A stretch of DNA of 7,882 nt. It comes from an uncultured Microbacteriaceae bacterium. Lineage in GTDB: Bacteria > Actinomycetota > Actinomycetes > Actinomycetales > Microbacteriaceae. This document shows positions 1 through 6,024 of this stretch, in pieces (within the stretch, counting starts at the first letter, position 1; each line of letters starts with the position of its first letter). A program made the position numbers and the translations under genes. The DNA lies in the NCBI GenBank assembly GCA_937896185.1, contig CALBMG010000011.1, positions 1 through 7,882 of the forward strand, read 5' to 3'. Under the pieces are notes generated by a model. That model did not search any database. It was not told where the DNA came from and was given only the letters and a program-made list of their open reading frames with translations.

Positions 1-781
1 CGTTGATTTCGTGAGTCAGTGTCTCAAGCTCTGCACCACCAGCCATTGCCTTGGTTAGCTCTTCAAGCTGAACGTTCTTGCGCTCAAATGCGTTGAGTAG
101 CTTTCCACGGTTTAGTAGGTAGAAGCGGTCGCCAACTAGGTAAGCGTGGTGCGGGTTGTGAGTAATAAACACAACCGAGACGCCACGGTCTTTAGCGGCA
201 AGAACATACTTCAGCACGATGCCCGACTGGCGAACACCGAGTGCACTGGTGGGCTCATCGAGGATGAGCACCTTCGCACCGAAATACACGGCACGAGCGA
301 TAGCAACCGCCTGACGTTCACCACCCGAGAGCGTACCAATCGGCTGGTTTGTGTCGCGCAGGTCAATGCCCATCTGCAACAGCTGTTCCTTGGCGACAGT
401 CTTAGCCTTCTTCACATCGAGCAGGCCCAGAGGCTTCCACCACTTGGTGGGCTCGTTGCCGATGAAGAAGTTACGCCAGACCGACATCAGAGGAACCGTG
501 GCGAGATCCTGGAACACGGTAGCGATACCGCGCGCAAGGGCGTCACGAGGCGAGCTGAAGTCCGCAGACTGGCCCTCCACACGGAAGTCACCCGACGAGT
601 GCTTGTGCACACCGGACAGGATCTTGATCAGAGTCGACTTGCCGGCACCGTTGTCACCCAGAACACAGGTGACGGAGCCGGGGTTCACACGCAGGCTGAC
701 ATCGTTCAGTGCGATGACGTTACCGAAAGCCTTGCCAACGCGGTCAAGCTCGAGGGCTGGGATTACAGTGTTTTCGCTCAT
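1..781 (-). CDS. Sugar (probably inositol) ABC transporter, single-domain ATP-binding protein, partial at left edge
   Basis: This is the cytoplasmic ATPase that would power import through the adjacent permease. I translated it from ATG at 781 leftwards: 260 codons are open with no stop before the window edge. The start [10 protein letters not shown] is followed by Walker [10 protein letters not shown] (about residues 42-50), a Q-loop in ATVFQDLA, the signature [14 protein letters not shown], Walker [12 protein letters not shown] and the switch histidine in FITHNP. RbsA/XylG-type ATPases normally have two fused ABC domains of about 500 residues. Here the sequence past the H-loop resembles the end of a one-domain (about 260-270 residue) FrcA-like protein, so probably only a few residues are missing; a second domain beyond the edge cannot be excluded. 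The start overlaps the permease stop (ATGA), with GGAG 7 bases upstream inside the permease gene, which suggests translational coupling. Substrate is inferred from the neighbouring iol genes only. Confidence 0.93.
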   Translation of the reverse strand, partial: MSENTVIPALELDRVGKAFGNVIALNDVSLRVNPGSVTCVLGDNGAGKSTLIKILSGVHKHSSGDFRVEGQSADFSSPRDALARGIATVFQDLATVPLMSVWRNFFIGNEPTKWWKPLGLLDVKKAKTVAKEQLLQMGIDLRDTNQPIGTLSGGERQAVAIARAVYFGAKVLILDEPTSALGVRQSGIVLKYVLAAKDRGVSVVFITHNPHHAYLVGDRFYLLNRGKLLNAFERKNVQLEELTKAMAGGAELETLTHEIN

Positions 782-1827
782 TTGCGTGCTCCGCTCGCGC
801 GACGGGAAATAAAGGTGTTGACCATAACGGCCGAGAACAGGATGACACCGAGGAAGGTCGAAACCCAGTCCTGGTCCCACAGAGCATACGGAATACCGAT
901 AGCGGCGAGACCCATGATGGCAGCACCAATCGATGCACCAATTGCGGATCCTGCACCACCGGTCAACAGGGTTCCACCCACTGCAGCAGCAATGATGTAG
1001 TAGAACTCCTGGCCGACACCCTGTCCAGCCTGCATACCGCGAAGGCGAAGCAGGAACATGGCGCCCACGAGAGCTGCAGCAACCGAGGTCATGACAAACA
1101 GTGTGATCTTGGTGCGGGCCACAGGGACACCGGCATTACGGGCGGCGTTAGCGTCGCCACCGGCTGCGAAAATCCAGTTACCGAAAGTGGTGCGAGTCAG
1201 CAGCCAGGTAGCGAAGATCGTGAAACCAATCCACCACACAGTGGTGATCTGGAATTCAGCGTCACCCACGGTGAAGGTGGTGGCAAAGAATTCGCGCATC
1301 ATCTCGAAGTCTTCTGCCTTGTCCACACCCGAAACGCGAACGGTTCCAGTGAACATCTTGGTGACAGCGAGGTTAGCGCCCTTGAGGACAAAGAAGGTAG
1401 CCAACGTCACAATGAACGAGGGCAGACCAGTCTTGATAACCAGGTATCCGTTCACAAAGCCGACAATGGCAGCAAAGATGAGGGTGGCGAGGAGCGCCTG
1501 CAAAATGCTGAAGCCCCACTCCGAGATGAACATACCCATCATCAGACCCGCGGTACCGACCATGACACCGGACGACAGGTCAAACTCGCCGGCGATCATG
1601 AGCAACGCCACAAACACGGCGACGATACCCACGGGTGCGGCGAAGTCAGTCCAACCGGCGGTACCGTTCAGCGTGGTGAACATGCCGGTGGTGTCCACCG
1701 AAGCGAACATGATGTAAATAACAATTGCACCAAGCAGCGCGCCGAACTCTGGGCGTCGCATCATCTTGGTCAGAGTCGAAACCCGACCGATGCGCTCATC
1801 GGTCTTGGTTGCAGTCTTATCTGCCAT
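778..1827 (-). CDS. Sugar (probably inositol) ABC transporter permease, RbsC/AraH family
   Basis: This 349-residue integral membrane protein would form the import channel, probably as a homodimer paired with the downstream ATPase. Hydrophobic segments are visible near residues 29-47, 64-81, 107-128, 136-154, 197-210, 240-263, 275-315 and 320-340, in line with the 8-10 helices of the family. Family landmarks are GEFDLSSG (80-87, matching the usual GGIDLSVG-type motif), [12 protein letters not shown] (223-234, the cytoplasmic loop that contacts the ATPase) and [11 protein letters not shown] (284-294). The N-terminal 25 residues are polar and charged, probably cytosolic. The ATG at 1827 is the only plausible start, yet its nearest Shine-Dalgarno, AGGAG (1842-1846), is 14 bases away, longer than optimal. 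It is second in the operon, 83 bases after the binding-protein gene and overlapping the ATPase gene by four bases. Family assignment is firm; the substrate is inferred from context. Confidence 0.94.
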   Translation of the reverse strand: MADKTATKTDERIGRVSTLTKMMRRPEFGALLGAIVIYIMFASVDTTGMFTTLNGTAGWTDFAAPVGIVAVFVALLMIAGEFDLSSGVMVGTAGLMMGMFISEWGFSILQALLATLIFAAIVGFVNGYLVIKTGLPSFIVTLATFFVLKGANLAVTKMFTGTVRVSGVDKAEDFEMMREFFATTFTVGDAEFQITTVWWIGFTIFATWLLTRTTFGNWIFAAGGDANAARNAGVPVARTKITLFVMTSVAAALVGAMFLLRLRGMQAGQGVGQEFYYIIAAAVGGTLLTGGAGSAIGASIGAAIMGLAAIGIPYALWDQDWVSTFLGVILFSAVMVNTFISRRASGARK

Positions 1828-1841
1828 AGCTTTGTAACTTT

Positions 1842-1853
1842 CTCCTGTAAGTG
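1842..1853 (-). promoter_or_regulatory. CACTTAC heptamer fused to permease Shine-Dalgarno
   Basis: On the minus strand CACTTAC (1847-1853) runs directly into AGGAG (1842-1846), the only Shine-Dalgarno-like element before the permease ATG. The 14-base gap to the start codon is long. The same heptamer occurs before iolE, iolG and iolH. Its role is unknown. Confidence 0.5.
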
Positions 1854-1856
1854 AAA

Positions 1857-1891
1857 GGGTGGTTGGCGGAAGTGACTTCCACCAACCACCC
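1857..1891 (-). terminator. Intercistronic hairpin between binding-protein and permease genes
   Basis: A strong inverted repeat is present: 10 bp outer arms (1857-1866 with 1882-1891), one mismatch, then a 5 bp inner stem (GGAAG/CTTCC) closed by a 3-base loop. Only a short T run (TTTC) follows on the transcribed minus strand, so it is more likely a partial terminator or a 3'-end stabiliser than a full stop. Such elements after the first gene of binding-protein operons commonly keep the binding-protein message in excess over the permease and ATPase messages; that role is inferred here. Confidence 0.6.
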
Positions 1892-1910
1892 CAAGGAATC
1901 TAGCTAGAGA

Positions 1911-2885
1911 CTAGCGAGTACCTGCTTCTACGTAGCCCATGATGGCCTCTACGTTGTCCGAGGTGACGAAGCCGGGGCCGGTGTAGACGGGGAGTCCACC
2001 ACCGAGCTCGTGAGCGTTGGTCAGCGCCAGGTACAGAACGACGACGGACATGTAGCCCTGTGCGTACTGCTGCTGGTCGATAGCGAATGCCATCTTGCCG
2101 TCCTTGATCGCGGTCAGAGCGTCAGCCGACATGTCGACGGTACCGATGATTGCGTTGCGGCCGGTTGCTTCCGAAGCGGGCATTGCAACACCGGTTGCGA
2201 TGTCAGCGTTCAGTGCGAAGATGCCGTCGATCTCGGGGTCAGCTTCGAGAGCTGCCTCGACCTTGGCTTCTGCACCAGCAACGTCAGCGAGGCCACCGTC
2301 AATGTTGAAGTTCACAACTTCACCGTTGAAGGTCTCGGCTGCACCTGCACAGCGGTCCTGGAGGCCAACGTTTGCGGCTTCCTGGATGGGGCAGAGGATC
2401 TTGGTTGCGCCGAGCTCGTTGAACTTCAGGCCAGCCTCACGACCAGCGACGATTTCGTCCTGACCGATGTGGGTGATGGCGCCGAGGTCCTTGAAGACTG
2501 CCGAACCGGAGTTCATGGTGACGGTGGGGATGCCTGCAGCGTCAGCAGCGAGCATTGCGTCCTTGATGGCGTCGGGGTCCGGTGCCGAAGCAGCGATAGC
2601 GTTGCAGCCACCCGAAACACCGGCGTCGATGGTCGAAGCCTGCTTGGCCGAGTCGTTGCTCGAGCCCTGGTAGTCCAGAGTGATGCCGAGGTCAGCTGCT
2701 GCTGCTTCTGCACCCTTCTGTGCGACCGACCAGAAGGTTCCGCCGTCGCCGTGGGTGTAAACACAGATCTTGATGTCTGCGTTGGGGTTCTCGGTCGCGG
2801 TTTCGGTTGCGGCGGGGGTTGCCGAACAACCAGCCAGCGACAGAGCAGCTACTGCAGCGATTGCTGCCAGCTTCTTGATAGCCAT
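1911..2885 (-). CDS. Periplasmic-binding-protein-type sugar (probably inositol) binding lipoprotein
   Basis: This 324-residue extracytoplasmic receptor of the ABC importer belongs to the ribose/galactose-binding type I fold (Peripla_BP_4). The N-terminus MAIKKLAAIAAVAALSLAGC is a lipoprotein signal peptide with lipobox LAGC and the modified cysteine at residue 20. A Thr/Ala-rich linker follows (about 21-36), and the folded domain starts near DIKICVYTHGDGG. Family features include FWSVAQKGAEAAAADLG, the hinge-region TVTMNSG, LQDRCAGAAE, GIFALNAD and the C-terminal DQQQYAQGY. It is first in the transporter operon, reading away from iolE across a 193-base divergent promoter. GAGAGG at 2894-2899 stands 8 bases before the ATG. 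The cyclitol substrate is inferred from the flanking iol genes; similar folds bind ribose, xylose, galactose and inositol, and the sequence alone does not separate them. Confidence 0.95.
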   Translation of the reverse strand: MAIKKLAAIAAVAALSLAGCSATPAATETATENPNADIKICVYTHGDGGTFWSVAQKGAEAAAADLGITLDYQGSSNDSAKQASTIDAGVSGGCNAIAASAPDPDAIKDAMLAADAAGIPTVTMNSGSAVFKDLGAITHIGQDEIVAGREAGLKFNELGATKILCPIQEAANVGLQDRCAGAAETFNGEVVNFNIDGGLADVAGAEAKVEAALEADPEIDGIFALNADIATGVAMPASEATGRNAIIGTVDMSADALTAIKDGKMAFAIDQQQYAQGYMSVVVLYLALTNAHELGGGLPVYTGPGFVTSDNVEAIMGYVEAGTR

Positions 2886-2943
2886 TGTTGGTGCCTCTCT
2901 TCGTTGAGTAATGAGATTGAAAGTGGTCCAAAGGGGAAGACCT

Positions 2944-2957
2944 CTTACATAAGTAAG
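2944..2957. promoter_or_regulatory. Second palindrome CTTAC-ATAA-GTAAG next to the first
   Basis: Five-base arms match perfectly across a 4-base spacer. Its centre is 18 bases from that of the palindrome at 2961-2976, so the two sites lie on roughly the same to neighbouring faces of the helix. It overlaps the proposed -10 of the transporter promoter. Short arms make chance occurrence possible. Confidence 0.35.
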
Positions 2958-2960
2958 TAT

Positions 2961-2976
2961 GTCCTATCATTAGGAC
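2961..2976. promoter_or_regulatory. Perfect palindrome GTCCTA-TCAT-TAGGAC, candidate operator
   Basis: Six-base arms match perfectly across a 4-base spacer. The site falls exactly between the proposed minus-strand -35 (2978-2983) and -10 (2954-2959) of the transporter operon, a classic position for a repressor operator. TGTCCTATCA at 2960-2969 also resembles, from memory, the binding motif reported for the Corynebacterium glutamicum inositol regulator IolR. The regulator here is unknown. Confidence 0.5.
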
Positions 2977-3055
2977 TAAACAACACAAAATCTGTCATCG
3001 TTACCGAACTGAAACCGAAATATTATGTGGAGGACTCGGTGACACGATGATGAGC

Positions 3056-3070
3056 CACTTACACAAGGAG
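3056..3070 (+). promoter_or_regulatory. CACTTAC heptamer plus Shine-Dalgarno of iolE
   Basis: CACTTAC (3056-3062) is followed after two bases by AAGGAG (3065-3070), which is 8 bases before the iolE ATG and fixes that start. The heptamer is the same one seen before the permease, iolG and iolH genes. Confidence 0.5.
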
Positions 3071-3078
3071 TTCCGTAC

Positions 3079-3948
3079 ATGACGAAGGCAAAGATTGCCG
3101 GCGCACCCATTTCGTGGGGCGTGTGTGAAGTTCCCGGCTGGGGCCACCAGATGGTTCGCGACCGCGTACTCGCCGAAATGGTATCCGTCGGATACACCGC
3201 CTGCGAATTCGGACCGCTCGGGTTCCTCCCCGAATCACCCGCAGAACGCAAGGCTGTACTCGAGGCAGCAGGCCTGAGCGCCGTCGGCGGATTCGTGCCC
3301 GTCGTACTGCACAAGGCCGACCACAACCCGGTCCCCGAAATTACCGCCGAACTCGAAGTCTTCAAGGCCTGCGGCGCAACCGTCATGGTGCTTGCCGCAT
3401 CAAGCGGCGAAGACAGCTATGACAGCCGTCCCGTCCTCACCGACGCCGAATGGGACACCATGCTGTCGAACCTCGGCACCCTGCGCGACCTCGCCGCCAC
3501 CTACGGCGTCACCGCCGTCATCCACCCCCACGTCGGAACGATGGTCGAAGACAACGCCGACATCACCCGCGTACTCAACGGCAGCGATATCGGGTTCTGC
3601 TTTGACACCGGTCACATGCTGATCGGTGGCACCGACCCCGTACAGTTCGCCGTCGAACACGCCGACCGCATCAAGCATGTTCACCTCAAGGACGTCAACC
3701 TTCCCGTGGCAGAACGAGTCCGCTCGGGCGAGATCACCTATTACGTGGGTGTCACCCAGGGGCTTTATGCACCCCTTGGCCAGGGCGATGTTGACGTTGC
3801 CACCATCGTCGGATCACTGACCAAGGCTGGCTTCACCGGCTGGTATGTGCTCGAGCAGGACAATGTCATCACCGCCGAACCCGGTGAAGGAGCTGGCCCA
3901 CTCGCCGACGCGCGAGCCAGCGTGGAATACCTGCGCAGCGTTCTCTAG
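3079..3948 (+). CDS. iolE: Inosose dehydratase-like TIM-barrel protein (IolE)
   Basis: A 289-residue cytosolic protein of the sugar phosphate isomerase/epimerase (AP endonuclease 2-like) TIM-barrel family. IolE removes water from 2-keto-myo-inositol to give 3D-(3,5/4)-trihydroxycyclohexane-1,2-dione, the step between IolG and IolD. The N-terminus APISWGVCEVPGWG with ACEFGPLGFLP (41-51) is typical of IolE-type proteins. Candidate metal-site residues are E43, the HPH of VIHPHVGT (149-151), D176 and H179 in FDTGH, H202 in HVHLKD, and E259 in VLEQD. The HPHVGT element favours the dehydratase over the IolI isomerase, which usually has Glu there. It is alone on the plus strand, divergent from the transporter and convergent with iolG, so it has its own promoter. 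The ATG is supported by AAGGAG 8 bases upstream. An IolI-like isomerase is the main alternative. Confidence 0.82.
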   Translation: MTKAKIAGAPISWGVCEVPGWGHQMVRDRVLAEMVSVGYTACEFGPLGFLPESPAERKAVLEAAGLSAVGGFVPVVLHKADHNPVPEITAELEVFKACGATVMVLAASSGEDSYDSRPVLTDAEWDTMLSNLGTLRDLAATYGVTAVIHPHVGTMVEDNADITRVLNGSDIGFCFDTGHMLIGGTDPVQFAVEHADRIKHVHLKDVNLPVAERVRSGEITYYVGVTQGLYAPLGQGDVDVATIVGSLTKAGFTGWYVLEQDNVITAEPGEGAGPLADARASVEYLRSVL

Positions 3949-3960
3949 ACCGAAACGCAC

Positions 3961-4000
3961 AACACAAAGGGGGTGTCGCACGCGACACCCCCTTTGTGTT
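3961..4000. terminator. Bidirectional terminator between convergent iolE and iolG
   Basis: A perfect inverted repeat has 18 bp arms (AACACAAAGGGGGTGTCG and its complement) and a 4-base CACG loop. It begins 12 bases after the iolE stop and ends 13 bases after the iolG stop on the other strand. The outer stem supplies TTTGTGTT at the 3' arm in both directions instead of a pure T tract. Its symmetry and position fit shared Rho-independent termination of both units. Confidence 0.88.
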
Positions 4001-4013
4001 TCTCGAATGGACT

Positions 4014-5024
4014 TTAGAGAAGTCCGTCCACCGACACGGTGCGGCCAGTGGTGGCCGATTCCAGTGCGGCGTTAGCCAAGACGAGAGCGGCGCGGCCGTC
4101 CTCGAAGGTCGGGTTGGTGAGGACGCCCGTACGGACGCCCTCGATAAACACTGCAAGTTCCTGCTGGTACGCGGTGGCGTAACGCTCGAGGAAGAACTCC
4201 ATGTACGGCTCGCGGTCCTCGACACCGGCAGCCGAATACTTCGCAACCGTCGTGGGTCCGACGTTTTCGGCGTACAACATGCCGTCGTGGCCAAATGCCT
4301 CGAGTCGCTGGTCGTAGCCAAAGGAGCTGTGGCGCGAGTTCACGATCGAGATGAGTTCGCCACCGCGACCCTTCATCTGCACGAGGACACTGTCAAAGTC
4401 GCCCTCCTCCTTGATGTAATCGCTGAATACGTTCGAGCCGGTCGCGGAAACTTCGACAATGTCGGGCACAAAGAAGCGGGCCATATCGAAATCGTGAATC
4501 GTCATGTCGCGGAAGATTCCACCCGACACGGCAATGTAGGCCTGAGGCGCGGGTGCGGGGTCACGGCTGATGATGATGAGCTGTTCGAGCTTTCCCAGTT
4601 CACCAGCGGCCACACGCGAGTTGATGCTCGCAAAGTTGGGATCAAAACGGCGGTTGAAACCCAGAGCGATCTGGATTGATGCCGAAGCGGCCTTGGCGCG
4701 CAGCGAGTCCACTCGTTCGATGTCGAGATCGATGGGCTTCTCGCACAGCACGTGAACTCCGGCGTCAATAGCCTGGTTGATCAGGTCCACGTGAGTCGAG
4801 GTGGGCGACGCCACGATGACCATGTCAACCTCGCCCGAGGCAAACACCTCGGCGGGATCGGTGACCACACGGCCACCGAACTTTTCTGCGACAGCGTTCG
4901 CGCTGTCCACAAACATGTCGCAGACGATTGTCAGTTCGGCGCCGGGGGTGTTAGCAACGCTGAGTGCGTGAACTTGACCGATGCGGCCTGTGCCGATCAG
5001 TCCTACTCGTACGGTGTTGGACAT
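4014..5024 (-). CDS. iolG: Inositol 2-dehydrogenase (IolG), Gfo/Idh/MocA family
   Basis: A 336-residue cytosolic NAD-dependent oxidoreductase that oxidises myo-inositol at C2 to scyllo-inosose, the entry step of catabolism. The N-terminal Rossmann domain has GLIGTGRIG (8-16), followed by IVASPTSTH and the conserved CEKP (94-97). K97 together with D173 and H177 in DMTIHDFD makes the catalytic Lys/Asp/His set known from this family (K97, D172, H176 in Bacillus IolG). The length matches family members. The frame stays open back to 5240, inside iolH, but the ATG at 5024 begins the Rossmann strand directly and has AAGGAG 5 bases upstream, so the longer version is rejected. It is last in the iolD-iolH-iolG unit, 70 bases after iolH, and ends at the shared terminator. 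A scyllo-inositol or other polyol dehydrogenase is possible, but context favours iolG. Confidence 0.93.
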   Translation of the reverse strand: MSNTVRVGLIGTGRIGQVHALSVANTPGAELTIVCDMFVDSANAVAEKFGGRVVTDPAEVFASGEVDMVIVASPTSTHVDLINQAIDAGVHVLCEKPIDLDIERVDSLRAKAASASIQIALGFNRRFDPNFASINSRVAAGELGKLEQLIIISRDPAPAPQAYIAVSGGIFRDMTIHDFDMARFFVPDIVEVSATGSNVFSDYIKEEGDFDSVLVQMKGRGGELISIVNSRHSSFGYDQRLEAFGHDGMLYAENVGPTTVAKYSAAGVEDREPYMEFFLERYATAYQQELAVFIEGVRTGVLTNPTFEDGRAALVLANAALESATTGRTVSVDGLL

Positions 5025-5029
5025 TAATG

Positions 5030-5043
5030 CTCCTTGGTAAGTG
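5030..5043 (-). promoter_or_regulatory. Ribosome binding site of iolG with adjacent CACTTAC
   Basis: On the minus strand CACTTAC (5037-5043) is separated by one base from AAGGAG (5030-5035), which is 5 bases before the ATG at 5024. The Shine-Dalgarno decides the start in favour of the 336-residue IolG over a longer frame reaching into iolH. Confidence 0.65.
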
Positions 5044-5055
5044 GTTGAGCGGTGT

Positions 5056-5088
5056 GGTGGGTGGGGCGTGCTGAATGCCCCACCCACC
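5056..5088 (-). terminator. Intercistronic hairpin between iolH and iolG
   Basis: A perfect 12 bp stem (GGTGGGTGGGGC, 5056-5067, pairing with 5077-5088) has a 9-base loop. It begins 6 bases after the iolH stop in the direction of transcription. No T run follows, so full Rho-independent termination is unlikely; attenuation, RNA processing or 3'-end protection of the upstream message are possible. It occupies about half of the 70-base gap. Confidence 0.6.
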
Positions 5089-5094
5089 CGGGGT

Positions 5095-5973
5095 TTAGCC
5101 GGCGAGGCGAGCGATGTGGTGTTCCATCGCCTCTCGCTGGAATATTGCAACTTCGTTGGCGTTTTCGTTTTCCGCGAAAACACTCGAGCACATAACACTT
5201 GCGGGGTTGTCGAGGAAACCGATTTCCTTGAGCCCTCCAAAGAACTCGTCCCAGTTCACATCTCCGTCCCCCATCTTGAGGTGCTGGTGAACGCGGACCG
5301 CGTTTCCTGGAGGATTCGTGATGTACCGCAGCCCGTGCGAACGTGTGTGGTCCATGGTGTCGGAAACGTGAACGATGCCGATTCGGTCGCCCACCTCGCG
5401 CATGATGCCCAAGGGGTCGTTCCCCATGTGGAACGTGTGCGACGCGACATAGACCATGCCGAAGTTCGCGGAATTGATGCCACGAATCACACGCCAGGCT
5501 GCCAGACCATTTTCTACAAAGTCATCGGGGTGCGGATCGATGAACATCTTCACACCTTCGCGTTCGATGATGGGCACAATTTCTTCCATCGAACGGTAGA
5601 AGGCGCGCTCCGATTCCTCTGCACGTTCAGGACGACCGTTGAATTCGGTGCCGATCGTGTCAACACCCAAGTCGACCGTGATGTTGATGACGCGTTTCAT
5701 ATAGCGAACCGCAGCCTCGCGTGCGTCCTCATCGGGGCCTGACCAGCGCAGAACGGGCAGTGTTGATGCAATCCCGACACCAGCTGAATCGCAGGCCGCA
5801 CGGAATTTCTGCACCAGAGCATCGTCCGCTTTGGGATGGTTAAAGAACGGAATCATGTCCGCGTGGGGTGTTAGTTGCAACCACTTGTACCCCAGGTCAG
5901 CGGCGACGCGGGGAAAGTCCAGCAATGAATGTGAGTGATGAAACGGCGTGGGATCGAGAGCGATCTTGACCAT
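5095..5973 (-). CDS. iolH: IolH-type TIM-barrel sugar phosphate isomerase/epimerase
   Basis: A 292-residue cytosolic TIM-barrel protein, a distant relative of IolE and IolI. The assignment to IolH rests on remembered family features: the N-terminal KIALDPTPF and VAADLGYKWLQLTPHADMIPFF, LPVLRWSGPDEDAREAAVRYMKR (about 72-94), EFNGRPE (110-116), and the C-terminal block LRYITNPPGNAVRVHQHL with GDGDVNWDEFFGGLKEIGF. Possible metal-site residues are E110, D146 and H148 in FIDPHPDDF, H179 in ASHTF, H202 in VHVSD, and H229/H231. IolH is conserved in iol operons, but its exact reaction is unresolved; a role with inosose or a downstream keto intermediate is inferred. The ATG has GGAGGG 6 bases upstream (5980-5985). 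It lies 51 bases after iolD and 70 bases before iolG, all on one strand, so one operon is likely. Confidence 0.85.
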   Translation of the reverse strand: MVKIALDPTPFHHSHSLLDFPRVAADLGYKWLQLTPHADMIPFFNHPKADDALVQKFRAACDSAGVGIASTLPVLRWSGPDEDAREAAVRYMKRVINITVDLGVDTIGTEFNGRPERAEESERAFYRSMEEIVPIIEREGVKMFIDPHPDDFVENGLAAWRVIRGINSANFGMVYVASHTFHMGNDPLGIMREVGDRIGIVHVSDTMDHTRSHGLRYITNPPGNAVRVHQHLKMGDGDVNWDEFFGGLKEIGFLDNPASVMCSSVFAENENANEVAIFQREAMEHHIARLAG

Positions 5974-6024
5974 GGGTGTCCCTCCGGTGTTGTGGTGTGC
6001 GGCGGTAAGTGACGCCGGATGGGG
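5974..6024 (-). promoter_or_regulatory. iolD-iolH spacer with CACTTAC in a small hairpin loop
   Basis: The 51-base gap contains CGGCG (6013-6017 on the minus strand) pairing with CGCCG (6000-6004) across an 8-base loop that displays CACTTAC (6005-6011). GGAGGG (5980-5985) is the iolH ribosome binding site, 19 bases farther on. I see no promoter here. The 5 bp stem alone is weak; the shared heptamer is what makes it notable. Confidence 0.4.

Larger units (their letters stand above)
2886..3078. promoter_or_regulatory. Divergent promoter region for transporter operon and iolE
   Basis: This 193-base AT-richer gap separates two genes reading apart and must hold both promoters. For iolE, TATTAT at 3021-3026 is a good -10; its -35 is weak (around TCGTTA, 2998-3003). 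For the transporter on the minus strand, TTGTTT (2978-2983) and TACTTA (2954-2959) are separated by 18 bases. Ribosome binding sites lie at both ends: GAGAGG (2894-2899, minus) and AAGGAG (3065-3070, plus, 8 bases before the iolE ATG). I see no gene or riboswitch-like structure in it. Promoter calls are by eye. Confidence 0.6.

Noticed and set aside
146..1000. Plus-strand open frame (about 284 codons) opposite the ATPase and permease genes
   Set aside because: The minus strand holds a complete set of ABC motifs over the same bases; the plus-strand product has no recognisable domain.
1899..1908. 10-base palindrome TCTAGCTAGA just after the binding-protein stop, in a stretch with several CTAG tetramers
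   Set aside because: Too short and without a partner site; possibly coincidental, and it adds nothing beyond the nearby hairpin.
2010..3050. Long plus-strand open frame (about 346 codons) opposite the binding-protein gene
   Set aside because: It is the antisense shadow of a clear lipoprotein gene. Its protein is Cys/Val-rich with no family features, and it runs through the promoter region.
5025..5240. 72-residue N-terminal extension of IolG
   Set aside because: It would overlap the end of iolH, contains the intercistronic hairpin, is basic and Pro/Ser/Thr-rich, and bypasses the good ribosome binding site at 5030-5035.
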